NCBI RefSeq assembly: GCF_013248975.1
Contig: NZ_JABRWH010000001.1
Coordinates: forward strand, 3,740,001-3,804,000
DNA: 64,000 nucleotides
Direction of reading: 5' to 3'
Origin: Neobacillus endophyticus
Lineage (GTDB): Bacteria > Bacillota > Bacilli > Bacillales > Cytobacillaceae
Shown here: positions 28,111 to 35,960 of the stretch, in pieces
Numbering within the stretch: position 1 is the first letter of the stretch
How the letters are laid out: every line of letters starts with the position of its first letter
The notes under the pieces: generated by a model
Told to the model about the DNA's origin: nothing
The model's database searches: none
What the model saw: the letters and a program-made list of their open reading frames with translations, nothing else
Made by a program: the position numbers and the translations under genes

Positions 28111-28147
28111 TAACTTTAATGAAATTTATCAAACGATAAGGTATAAT
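28111..28147 (+). promoter_or_regulatory. Possible promoters of the yaaR-like operon
   Basis: Two overlapping possibilities: an extended vegetative -10 GGTATAAT (28140-28147) without a clear -35, and a sigma-D-like TAAC with AACGATAA (28131-28138) at 16-base spacing. Neither is ideal. Confidence 0.35.
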
Positions 28148-28217
28148 TACTACATCATTTTGATTTTTTTTGATAGAAAAGGACTTGAGTTTGATTAAAA
28201 CGAGGTGGTGATTTCAT

Positions 28218-28661
28218 TTGAAAATACTAGATTCGCAGAGGGTTAATCTTGGTGACACGAGAAGGTCCACAACCGAAAAGACAACAGATAACCCTGCATC
28301 CTTTCAAAAAATTATCAGCTCCTATTCTAAAGACCTTACACAGGATCGTCTTCAGCAGATGCTTCAGGATATCGATAAACAAGGTGAGGCATTAAGTAAA
28401 AGTCCAACCTTTCAACAACTTCGCAAATATAAAGATATGATCAAACAATTTATGGGCGAAGTCACTAAAAACGGGATTGGCCTGCACCAAACAGATAGCT
28501 GGGATCCATACGGGGGAAGTAAAACATTAAAAACAGTTCAAGTATTGGATCGTAAACTAATGGATTTAACCAATCATGTCATAAACCAGCAAACAGAAGG
28601 ATTATCGATTTTGGATCGAATAGGTGAAATTAAAGGATTATTAATCAACCTCTATACGTAA
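28218..28661 (+). CDS. YaaR-family (DUF327) protein
   Basis: 147 residues, TTG start seven bases after GAGGTGGTG. Almost entirely helical; matches the YaaR pattern in length and in the block SYSKDLTQDRLQQMLQDI and the tail VINQQTEGLSILDRIGEIKG. In B. subtilis yaaR lies in the tmk-holB region, not among flagellar genes. Here it opens a group with a second FliL and rod proteins, so a flagellar role is suggested by context only. Confidence 0.7.
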   Translation: MKILDSQRVNLGDTRRSTTEKTTDNPASFQKIISSYSKDLTQDRLQQMLQDIDKQGEALSKSPTFQQLRKYKDMIKQFMGEVTKNGIGLHQTDSWDPYGGSKTLKTVQVLDRKLMDLTNHVINQQTEGLSILDRIGEIKGLLINLYT

Positions 28662-28695
28662 TCTTTGCAAATATCTAAAAAGGGGTTAGAAACGA

Positions 28696-29133
28696 ATGAA
28701 ACTATACGTTAAATCTATACTAATACTAGTGGCAATCACAGTAGTGGGTGTGGGTGGATATTTTGCCTGGAATCAGTTCATGCACCCTTCCAAAGCTGAA
28801 GCAAAAGCCAAAGCAGAACAGCCATCGATTGATGATCTTATAAATAATTCTATAGATGTTGATCCTGTTACCACTAATTTTTCAGATGGCGGTTATATTA
28901 AAGCACAATTCAAACTAATTACCAACTCGCAAAAAAATGCCGATGAAATCAAAAAACTTCCATTTCGTTTGGAAGATACCATTATTCAAACGATCAATCA
29001 AATGAAAAAAGAAGATGCAGTTGGGCCGAATGGATTTACCTTAATTGAAAATAATGTGAAAAACGACCTTAATAAGGCATTAGGTAAAACATATTTCACC
29101 CGCGTTTATTTGGTTGATAAATTAATCCAATAA
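28696..29133 (+). CDS. Second FliL-like protein
   Basis: 145 residues with an N-terminal transmembrane helix (about 6-26) and a FliL-type domain, similar in layout to the protein at 19061 (both contain DPVTT/NPIVT-D, F-x-GG-x-I/V-x-A/I-x-F and a V-x-L/I-x-T/D-KLIQ or KMIQ end). A diverged paralogue that may serve a different stator state. 34 bases after the yaaR-like gene. Confidence 0.75.
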   Translation: MKLYVKSILILVAITVVGVGGYFAWNQFMHPSKAEAKAKAEQPSIDDLINNSIDVDPVTTNFSDGGYIKAQFKLITNSQKNADEIKKLPFRLEDTIIQTINQMKKEDAVGPNGFTLIENNVKNDLNKALGKTYFTRVYLVDKLIQ

Positions 29134-29180
29134 AGAAATACCTCGGTATCGTCCCTATCGATAGGAAAGGGGAAGAATCA

Positions 29181-29612
29181 TTGCTGACCATTATAAACAT
29201 TGTTTTATTAGTATCTCTTAATTTGATCGCTATCATTTGTTTGCTGAAAAAGAATTCTTCGCCTAAGCAGTCGCCATATGAGCAGGGTGCCAGTCAACAA
29301 GTACTTGAAAACCAAAAAAAGCTGTCCCGTGATCTCATAGATTTAAAAATGGAAATGGAACAAATTCGTCAATCCTTATCAAAGGAATTTGAACAATTGC
29401 GTTTAGAACAAAAGAAGTTTTTGGATACCGTACAATCCTCTGCAAAAACAAAAGATAAAAATGAGGAAAATTTATTATTAAATGATCGCTACAAGGAAAT
29501 TTTTGATCTTCATAAACAAGGTCTATCTGTTGAACAAATAGCAGCGAAACTTGATAAGGGCACAGGAGAAATTGCTTTCATTCTTCAGTTGTCATCTCAA
29601 GCCCGCCGATAG
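29181..29612 (+). CDS. SwrB-like membrane-anchored coiled-coil protein
   Basis: 143 residues, TTG start after AAAGGGGAAG. Transmembrane helix at residues 1-22, a long coiled coil (about 35-90), and a C-terminal module LHKQGLSVEQIAAKLDKGTGEIAFIL that resembles the end of SwrB/YlxL (DUF6115-type). SwrB activates flagellar type III export in B. subtilis. Assignment rests on topology and the C-terminal motif; only moderate confidence. Confidence 0.55.
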   Translation: MLTIINIVLLVSLNLIAIICLLKKNSSPKQSPYEQGASQQVLENQKKLSRDLIDLKMEMEQIRQSLSKEFEQLRLEQKKFLDTVQSSAKTKDKNEENLLLNDRYKEIFDLHKQGLSVEQIAAKLDKGTGEIAFILQLSSQARR

Positions 29613-29628
29613 GAAAGGGAGATTTCAC

Positions 29629-30492
29629 ATGATAAGAGGTTTGTATACTGCAGCATCGGGAATGTTTTCTTTAGAGCGAAAGCAAGAAACACTTGCCAAT
29701 AATATTGCAAATATCGAAACACCGGGATATAAGCAGGATGACACACAATTACGTGCCTTCCCTAAACTTTTAATCTCACGGATTCAAGATTATAGTGGTG
29801 CACCGCAAATACCTGGACAACCTGTTCCGATCGGTGAATTAACGAATGGTGTTTATGCACAGGAACGAGTTCCAAATTTTTCGGAAGGTACGTTAGTAGA
29901 GACAGACCAGCCGCTTGACCTTGCGATCAACGATCAGGATATTCCATCACAAAACGTAAATGGCCGTCAAGTGAAACCGGCAGCATTTTTTGCTGTTCAA
30001 ATGCCAAATGGGTCGGTAGGATATACAAGGGACGGAAAGTTTGACCTGGATTCTAATGGCAATCTTGTCACTGCTGATGGGTATCGCGTTTTAGGGGCTG
30101 ATCATCAGCCAATCAAAATTACTGACAGCATAAGCAAAGATAATTTTCATATTAATTCAGATGGTCAGCTGCTTGTGAACACAAATAATCCAACTCAAAC
30201 GAAAATTGCGGGTCAGATCGGAATAGCAGTGGTTCAAAATCCGCTTCAATTACAAAGAATGGGTGGAAATGTTTTTTCATCAAGCAGTCCGGTTCCATTC
30301 ATTCAAGATGCCGGCCAGTCAAACCCTGGTGTATCTATCCAACAGGGTTTCATTGAGCAGTCAAATGTTGATGCCGGTCAAACGATGTCAGATATGATGA
30401 TGACTGTCAGAGGCTATGAAGCTAACCAAAAAGTGATCAGTGCCTATGACCAATCATTGCAGCAATTAGATACCGTAGGAAAAATGGATTAA
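29629..30492 (+). CDS. flhO: Flagellar rod protein FlgF/FlhO-like
   Basis: 287 residues. N-terminal axial-protein signature (LANNIANIETPGYKQDD) and C-terminal VDAGQTMSDMMMTVRGYEANQ. The order flhO-flhP is that of the B. subtilis distal/proximal rod pair. The ATG at 29629 follows AGGAAAGGGAG; the longer frame from 29551 lies inside the upstream gene. Confidence 0.85.
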   Translation: MIRGLYTAASGMFSLERKQETLANNIANIETPGYKQDDTQLRAFPKLLISRIQDYSGAPQIPGQPVPIGELTNGVYAQERVPNFSEGTLVETDQPLDLAINDQDIPSQNVNGRQVKPAAFFAVQMPNGSVGYTRDGKFDLDSNGNLVTADGYRVLGADHQPIKITDSISKDNFHINSDGQLLVNTNNPTQTKIAGQIGIAVVQNPLQLQRMGGNVFSSSSPVPFIQDAGQSNPGVSIQQGFIEQSNVDAGQTMSDMMMTVRGYEANQKVISAYDQSLQQLDTVGKMD

Positions 30493-30521
30493 TAATTCAC
30501 GATGAATAGGAGAAATGGGCT

Positions 30522-31373
30522 TTGAATACATCACTATATATATCTTCCGGTGCATTGCAGGCATTCCAGCAGAAATTAGATACAAGCGCCAATAATATAG
30601 CAAATGTGAATACAACAGGTTTTAAACGCAGAGATCAAAGCTTCTCAGAAATTCTGGCAAGTCAAATTAACAATCAAACCCGCAGTGATCAGGAAGTGGG
30701 CAGGCTTACTCCAAACGGTATCAGAGAAGGATATGGTGTCCGTGCTGGTCTTACACAGCTTGACATGGAGCAAGGGCAGGCAATGGAAACGGACAAACCA
30801 TTTGACTTAATGATTAACGGAAATGGCTTTTTTCAGGTAAGTTCATCAGCTAACGGAGTTACATCAACTCATTATACACGTGATGGAGACTTTCATTTAA
30901 GTCCAGATCCAAACCAGGCTGGCAGCTACAATCTTGTAAATTCAAACGGTAGTAAACTGTTAGATCAAAACGGCACTCCAATAAAGTTAAATGGTAAATA
31001 TGATGTTCAAATTACAACAAATGGACAAATTCAAGTAAAAAGTAAAACCGGCAACGGTGCTGTGTCCATATTACCGCAGAGAATCGGCATTGTGGACATT
31101 AAAAATCCTCAAATTCTGCAAAATGCAGGAGGCAATGAATATTCGATCGACTCGAATGTGCTGCCTGCCGGATCCAACGTGGCCAGTTATGTACGTACTA
31201 TGGCTCCAGGGGAAACTCAAATCCAATCAGGATTCCTAGAAGGTTCTAATGTGGATTTAACTCAGGAAATGACTGATACGATGACCTCCCAAAGAGGCTT
31301 TCAAATGAACGCTAGAGCCGTTTCCTATGCAGACGAAATGCAGGGAATCGCTGATAACATTATTAAAAACTAA
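30522..31373 (+). CDS. flhP: Flagellar rod protein FlgG/FlhP-like
   Basis: 283 residues, TTG start after TAGGAGAAATGGG. Axial signature (TSANNIANVNTTGFKRRDQ) at the N-terminus and NVDLTQEMTDTMTSQRGFQMN at the C-terminus. Rod subunit exported by the flagellar apparatus. Last gene before a strong terminator. Confidence 0.86.
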   Translation: MNTSLYISSGALQAFQQKLDTSANNIANVNTTGFKRRDQSFSEILASQINNQTRSDQEVGRLTPNGIREGYGVRAGLTQLDMEQGQAMETDKPFDLMINGNGFFQVSSSANGVTSTHYTRDGDFHLSPDPNQAGSYNLVNSNGSKLLDQNGTPIKLNGKYDVQITTNGQIQVKSKTGNGAVSILPQRIGIVDIKNPQILQNAGGNEYSIDSNVLPAGSNVASYVRTMAPGETQIQSGFLEGSNVDLTQEMTDTMTSQRGFQMNARAVSYADEMQGIADNIIKN

Positions 31374-31375
31374 AA

Positions 31376-31409
31376 GAAAAAATGAGACGAAAGTTCGTCT
31401 CATTTTTTC
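31376..31409 (+). terminator. Terminator after the flhO-flhP operon
   Basis: AATGAGACGA and TCGTCTCATT form a 10-bp perfect stem with a 4-base loop, followed by T. From 31410 to about 31745 there is no gene, only very AT-rich sequence with A/T tracts up to the sigma-D cluster. Confidence 0.95.
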
Positions 31410-31745
31410 TTTTTATATAAAATATTATACTCTTTTTCAAAAACACTGAAATATGCTAAGAACCTCAATAAATAATAATGTCTTTTTAGAAGAATGAAAA
31501 GAATGAAATAAATTTTAGAAAATATCGATGTAGTTTGCTATTTCTTTGTGATTCACAAAAAATTTAATCAAAATACTTAATTAAACGTTTTTGATGCCTA
31601 TCTATACCATTATTATTCATGTTCTAAACAACGATAATGACGCTTATTTATACTGTTTGAACTATAAAATTATAGATACTTAGTATATATTTTGATGTTT
31701 TGAGTGGTTTACGTTTAAAAAATTTGATTTTTTTATAAAAATAAC

Positions 31746-31772
31746 TAAACCAAAATAGGTATGGACCGATAA
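31746..31772 (+). promoter_or_regulatory. Sigma-D promoter P1 of the tandem CsrA/flagellin region
   Basis: TAAA (31746-31749), 15 bases, ACCGATAA (31765-31772). Matches the sigma-28 consensus with ideal spacing; A/T tracts upstream look like an UP element. Downstream, CTCAAGAT/ATCTTGAG (31800-31831) could fold. Confidence 0.85.
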
Positions 31773-31837
31773 TTATAAATAAGAAAACGGTTGAAAAAAC
31801 TCAAGATAAAAAGAAGAAAAAAAATCTTGAGAAAGAC

Positions 31838-31864
31838 TAAACCATTTTCTTGAACCACCGATAA
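31838..31864 (+). promoter_or_regulatory. Sigma-D promoter P2
   Basis: TAAA (31838-31841), 15 bases, ACCGATAA (31857-31864), 92 bases after P1 and with the same CTAAAC/ACCGATAAT borders. Confidence 0.85.
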
Positions 31865-31869
31865 TAGAA

Positions 31870-31886
31870 ATACAAGGAACACTTGG
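31870..31886 (+). promoter_or_regulatory. Candidate CsrA-binding hairpin at the P2 transcript 5' end
   Basis: ATACAAGGA matches the first nine positions of the CsrA SELEX consensus (RUACARGGA), and CAAG/CTTG can pair so that GA of the GGA lies in a 5-base loop. It begins within a few bases of the predicted P2 start. Confidence 0.45.
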
Positions 31887-31933
31887 TTGAAAATTTAAAA
31901 AGGTAGAAAAATTAAAAAAGTTTTTAAAAAAGC

Positions 31934-31960
31934 TAAACAAAATAAAAACTCTACCGATAA
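31934..31960 (+). promoter_or_regulatory. Sigma-D promoter P3
   Basis: TAAA (31934-31937), 15 bases, ACCGATAA (31953-31960), 96 bases after P2 and preceded by several A-tracts. Confidence 0.85.
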
Positions 31961-31969
31961 TAAATAATA

Positions 31970-31984
31970 CCAAGGATACCTTGG
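31970..31984 (+). promoter_or_regulatory. Candidate CsrA-binding hairpin at the P3 transcript 5' end
   Basis: CCAAGG-ATA-CCTTGG is a perfect inverted repeat containing ACCAAGGATA. It has the same CAAGGA...CTTGG design and the same distance from its -10 as the P2 hairpin. Confidence 0.45.
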
Positions 31985-31995
31985 AAGTAAGAAAG

Positions 31996-32023
31996 TAACA
32001 AAAGGTTATTTGATAGCCGATCA
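31996..32023 (+). promoter_or_regulatory. Weak fourth sigma-D-like site P4
   Basis: TAAC and GCCGATCA with 16-base spacing. The -10 core GCCGAT is good but its end and the -35 deviate, so activity is uncertain. Confidence 0.3.
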
Positions 32024-32080
32024 CAAGTTTGATGGCAAAAAAACTATCGCAATGCAAAATAAACCTTTGGGGGAGGAAAA

Positions 32081-32464
32081 ATGCTGATTATTGGCAGAGA
32101 AATTGGACAATCCGTAATCATAGCTGATGAAATTAAAGTCAGCGTCCTAAGCATAGAGTCAAAATTACGGTTGGCCATTGATGCACCAAAGAAGTATCGA
32201 ATTACTAGAATCAAACAAAGTCCAGGAAATATGGGAAAGTTAAAGAAACGGGCTCGAATAGTTGGAGAAACCGTACAGATTGGCAATTCGATCAAAGTCA
32301 GTATTCTTCTAACCGAATCAGGTTTAATCCGCTTTGCGATCGATGCTCCGAAAGAAATAACCGTGTTTCGTGAAGAAATCTATCAAAAAAAAACAACCGA
32401 GACCGAATCTCTGATGGAGTCAAACTTTAAATTCTTTGATTATTGCCAGCCAAGCTTCGCTTGA
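32081..32464 (+). CDS. Tandem-domain CsrA-like translational regulator
   Basis: 127 residues made of two CsrA units in one chain. Normal CsrA is about 60-75 residues and works as a homodimer. Unit 1 (1-46) starts MLIIGREIGQS and contains LAIDAPK; its last strand reads RITRIKQ. Unit 2 (about 55-102) begins KKRARIVGE, contains FAIDAPK and ends VFREEIYQ, the canonical CsrA motif. So unit 1 keeps a normal first strand and unit 2 a normal last strand. A 25-residue tail follows. GGGGGAGGA gives strong translation. Known CsrA represses flagellin (hag) translation in Bacillus; this gene sits immediately before flagellin. No fliW (the usual antagonist) is found nearby. Confidence 0.85.
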   Translation: MLIIGREIGQSVIIADEIKVSVLSIESKLRLAIDAPKKYRITRIKQSPGNMGKLKKRARIVGETVQIGNSIKVSILLTESGLIRFAIDAPKEITVFREEIYQKKTTETESLMESNFKFFDYCQPSFA

Positions 32465-32497
32465 TCAAGCAATCAAACAACCAGAATGACACACCGC

Positions 32498-32520
32498 TTA
32501 AAGAGCCCTTGGCTTTTTAA
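32498..32520 (+). other. Triloop hairpin between the CsrA-like gene and flagellin
   Basis: TTAAAGAGCC and GGCTTTTTAA pair (one G-U) around CTT. The T run is only five long and interrupted, so it may be a partial terminator or an mRNA-stabilising or processing structure at the head of the flagellin message. No promoter is visible between the two genes. Confidence 0.5.
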
Positions 32521-32560
32521 TAAATACTAAATAAAACTTATCTTAGGGAGGAAATTTAAG

Positions 32561-33820
32561 ATGATTATCAACTATAACTCTATGGCATCAAATGCTCTTC
32601 GTCAATTAAACATTAACAGTGGTCAACAAGCTAAATCAATGGCGAAATTATCTTCAGGTCTTCGTATCAACAGCGCTTCTGACGATGCTGCAGGTCTTGC
32701 AATCTCTGAAAAAATGAAAGGCCAAATCCGTGGTTTAGACCAAGCTTCTCGTAACGCTCAAGATGGTCAATCTATGATTCAAACTGCTGAAGGTGCATTA
32801 TCACAAACAACTGATATCCTTCAACGTATGCGTGAACTAGCTGTTCAATCTTCAAACGATACAAACACTGACCAAGACCGTACAAACATTCAATCTGAAA
32901 TGGGTCAATTAGAAAAAGAGGTTGACCGTATTGGAACTACAACTCAATTTAACACTAAAAACCTTCTAGATGGTTCAATGGGTAAATCTGTTAGTCAAGC
33001 AGTTGCAAATGTAAACACAAGTGTTGCATTTAAAGATGCAGTAGCATCAACTGCAGCAAGTTCAAGCACATTATTAACTTCATTAGGAGACTCTAATGGT
33101 AACAGCTTAGGTATCTCAGTTGGCGATAAAATCACTGTGAATTTTACTGTAAATGGAACAGCTAAGTCTGATTCTATAACTGTTACTTCTACAACTACAT
33201 TAGCTGGTTTAGCTGCAGCTGGTTCTAATTTGAATACTGCTGGAACACTAGCAGTTACTTCTACTGGAACAATGACAGAAACTGCAAACACTGCTGGTTC
33301 TGCTGGAGCAATCGAAGGGTTAACTATTTCTGTTCAAGATTCTAGTGGAAATACTCGTGCTGCCGCTTCTAATAATTTGTCTTCATTCACTGAAACAACT
33401 GGTTCTGCAGATAAGAGAACAGATGGTTCTGCTACACTATTAATTGGTGCAAATGGCGGTCAAACTTTAAGTGTTGATATCAATGATATGCGTGCGTCAG
33501 CTCTAGGTGTATCTGGATTATCCGTTAGCACTCAAAGCCAAGCAAACACTGCAATTAAAGTACTTGATACTGCAATCCAAAAAGTATCCGCAGAGCGTGC
33601 AAAACTTGGTGCTTTTGAAAACCGTCTTGATAACACAATCAATAACTTGAATACTTCTAGCCAAAACATCTCAGATGCGCAATCTCGTGTAGCTGACGTA
33701 GATATGGCGAAAGAAATGATGAACCAATCTAAATCCAGCGTACTTGCTCAGGCTGCTCAAGCAATGCTTGCTCAAGCAAACCAACAGCCGCAACAGGTTC
33801 TTCAATTACTTCGTGGATAA
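32561..33820 (+). CDS. hag: Flagellin
   Basis: 419 residues. Conserved N-terminal D0/D1 helices (KLSSGLRINSASDDAAGLAI) and C-terminal D1/D0 (NRLDNTINNLNTSSQNI, ending LQLLRG). The middle, about 145-320, is variable and rich in Ser, Thr and Ala, suitable for O-glycosylation. Codon use is biased like a highly expressed gene, and AGGGAGGAAA is a strong ribosome site that also contains GGA, the CsrA core. Neighbouring maf and leg genes suggest it carries legionaminic acid. Confidence 0.97.
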   Translation: MIINYNSMASNALRQLNINSGQQAKSMAKLSSGLRINSASDDAAGLAISEKMKGQIRGLDQASRNAQDGQSMIQTAEGALSQTTDILQRMRELAVQSSNDTNTDQDRTNIQSEMGQLEKEVDRIGTTTQFNTKNLLDGSMGKSVSQAVANVNTSVAFKDAVASTAASSSTLLTSLGDSNGNSLGISVGDKITVNFTVNGTAKSDSITVTSTTTLAGLAAAGSNLNTAGTLAVTSTGTMTETANTAGSAGAIEGLTISVQDSSGNTRAAASNNLSSFTETTGSADKRTDGSATLLIGANGGQTLSVDINDMRASALGVSGLSVSTQSQANTAIKVLDTAIQKVSAERAKLGAFENRLDNTINNLNTSSQNISDAQSRVADVDMAKEMMNQSKSSVLAQAAQAMLAQANQQPQQVLQLLRG

Positions 33821-33835
33821 TTATAAATTATATAA

Positions 33836-33866
33836 AGAGACCCTTGTTATCAGGGGTCTCTTTTTC
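33836..33866 (+). terminator. Flagellin terminator
   Basis: AGAGACCC pairs with GGGTCTCT around a short loop, followed by TTTTT. Confidence 0.93.
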
Positions 33867-33893
33867 TATTTAAGCCCTATTATTAAATGAAAC

Positions 33894-33920
33894 TAAACAT
33901 TTTTGGTTTTATTCCGATAA
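33894..33920 (+). promoter_or_regulatory. Sigma-D promoter upstream of maf
   Basis: TAAA, 15 bases, TCCGATAA. The maf start codon is 217 bases beyond, leaving a long leader in which I see no gene. Confidence 0.8.
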
Positions 33921-34136
33921 CAAAATTACCTATACTCATTAGTAATGGTGAATTAAATAAAGCATGTTAAATTATATTTTTAAAACTTTCAAAGGAAATA
34001 GAACCAAATTAAAGAAGTTTGTACAGATGTATACGAAATCCATATGTCCATATGAGTTATAAAGATTTGATCAATGAAGTATGCTAAATAATGAAATTTT
34101 GTTACTTTGAATCATTTAAAATGAGGGGATTAATAA

Positions 34137-35960
34137 ATGACATCACATTTTGATTTGAATATTTCTTCACTCGAGAAAAATAACAACCATATCATTTCAG
34201 AAATAAATATAGAAGATCTAAAATATCAGTTCGTGGCAAAAGATGGTGAAGAAGAGTTTTTTATCAGAAAGGACCAAAAAGTTTATATTTTGAAAGATGA
34301 AGAAGATCGAGACAACTCTCCAAATGTACTGAGAAGGGAATTATTTTTTATCCTAGGTATAAATAGTGTTGAAGAGATTAAAGCAATCATTCAAAAAGCA
34401 AATAACAGAGCATTTTTTGTTATTATTGAACCGGAAGTTTCCTTCTTTTATCATGCATTGCAAACAAAAAGGCTAGATTTTTTAGAAAATCCAAACGTTA
34501 TGTTAATCGTGCAACCAATTGAAGCACTGCCTGAAATCCTGGAAGATTCATTTCGAAATACTGCCATGTTAAATTTAATCAAAAATGTACGCTTTTATGC
34601 CACGTTTTTTTATCGGAATTTTGCTTCAGATGTTAGCAGCAAGTTGGTAAAAGAGATTACAACGTCTGTTAAAATATTCCTTTTTTCATTAGGAAATTCG
34701 ATTGAAGATTCATTGCAAGGTTTTACACAGAATCTAACTAATATAAAATTTTTACAACATTCAAAAGATATATCCAAAATAAAGGATGTTTTTAAAGGGG
34801 TACCAGCAATAATCGTTTCTGCGGGACCTTCATTGGATAAAAATCTTCGTTATTTAAAGGATGCTCAAGGAAAAGCAGTTATTATTGCAGTTGACACCAT
34901 CCTACAAAAGCTTGTGGATAGTGGGATAATACCTGATTTTGTATGTACTGTAGAAAGAAATGAAGTCGTCTACACATACTTTTACAAGGACAAAATTATA
35001 CCTAAACAGACTACACTTGTGGCTCCGCCCCTTGTTTATCCAGAAATTCTTGAGAACTATCCTGGCAACTATATTTTGCCACTAAGATCGAAAGTATTCG
35101 AATACATGTGGTTTGCTGGATTATTTGATTTAGGAAATGAGTATTTTCTTCCAATGGGTTCTTCATGTGCCCATTTAGCATTTGGTTTTGCCAACCAACT
35201 GGGGTTAAGCCCGATTATTTTAACCGGACAGGATTTAGCTTATGGAGAAGAAAACGATAGATCGCATTCCTCTGGTACGATTTATGATAGTGGTGAATTT
35301 GTTGGAGTTACCCATAAAGATATCTATGAAGTTGAAGGTTATTATGGAAAACCTGTTAAAACATCTGGAATTTGGAATGCATTTAGAAACTGGTTTGAAC
35401 TTGAAATTTCGAGAGGTAACCTAAATGTAATAAATGCAACGGAAGGCGGATCGAAAATTAATCACACGATTCAAATGAGACTTGAGGATGCAATCAATCA
35501 ATATTGCAATCAAAAATTAAATGTTCAGGAAGTAATAGAAGAGTGTCCGCTATTACCTATAGATTTGGAAGAAGTCAAAAAAAGGTTTGAAGAGGAAATA
35601 AATTTATTTATAAACTATGTCTCGAAAATCGAAAAGTTGAAAAGGGACTTAACAAAAATAGATGAAAAGCTTTCTGTCAATTCATCTAGTCGAAAACTGA
35701 TGGAATCATTGGAAATTATGAAGAAATCAAATGATATTATTCCATTAATATCAAACCATAAATTACTTTACCACATTTTATTGCCTGAATTAAGTGTGCA
35801 AATTCGAGAGATGTTGGCGATTGATGAGGTTTTATCATATGAAACGGTTAAAAGGAATTTAGAAATTCAAAATAATTTAATAAATGCTTTAGAATTTGTT
35901 TTAAAGAAAATAAAAGAACAAATGGAAGACTTTTTAGCACATAAAATGAAGATTGAATAA
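34137..35960 (+). CDS. maf: Motility accessory factor Maf (flagellin nonulosonic acid glycosyltransferase)
   Basis: 607 residues. The central DUF115/MptE-like domain is clear: AIIVSAGPSLDKNL with the nucleotide-binding Gly/Pro/Ser, IIAVDTILQKL, and GSSCAHLAFGFANQLG with LTGQDLAY. Maf proteins transfer CMP-activated pseudaminic or legionaminic acid onto Ser/Thr of flagellin in the cytoplasm before export. The N-terminal ~210 residues and the helical C-terminal ~130 residues are less conserved. Position between flagellin and the leg operon fits this role. Confidence 0.88.
   Translation: MTSHFDLNISSLEKNNNHIISEINIEDLKYQFVAKDGEEEFFIRKDQKVYILKDEEDRDNSPNVLRRELFFILGINSVEEIKAIIQKANNRAFFVIIEPEVSFFYHALQTKRLDFLENPNVMLIVQPIEALPEILEDSFRNTAMLNLIKNVRFYATFFYRNFASDVSSKLVKEITTSVKIFLFSLGNSIEDSLQGFTQNLTNIKFLQHSKDISKIKDVFKGVPAIIVSAGPSLDKNLRYLKDAQGKAVIIAVDTILQKLVDSGIIPDFVCTVERNEVVYTYFYKDKIIPKQTTLVAPPLVYPEILENYPGNYILPLRSKVFEYMWFAGLFDLGNEYFLPMGSSCAHLAFGFANQLGLSPIILTGQDLAYGEENDRSHSSGTIYDSGEFVGVTHKDIYEVEGYYGKPVKTSGIWNAFRNWFELEISRGNLNVINATEGGSKINHTIQMRLEDAINQYCNQKLNVQEVIEECPLLPIDLEEVKKRFEEEINLFINYVSKIEKLKRDLTKIDEKLSVNSSSRKLMESLEIMKKSNDIIPLISNHKLLYHILLPELSVQIREMLAIDEVLSYETVKRNLEIQNNLINALEFVLKKIKEQMEDFLAHKMKIE

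Noticed and set aside
31773..32295. Antisense frames of 94 and 83 codons over the sigma-D cluster and the CsrA-like gene
   Set aside because: Phe/Ser-rich translations of A-tract DNA and of the CsrA frame's complement; no start signals.
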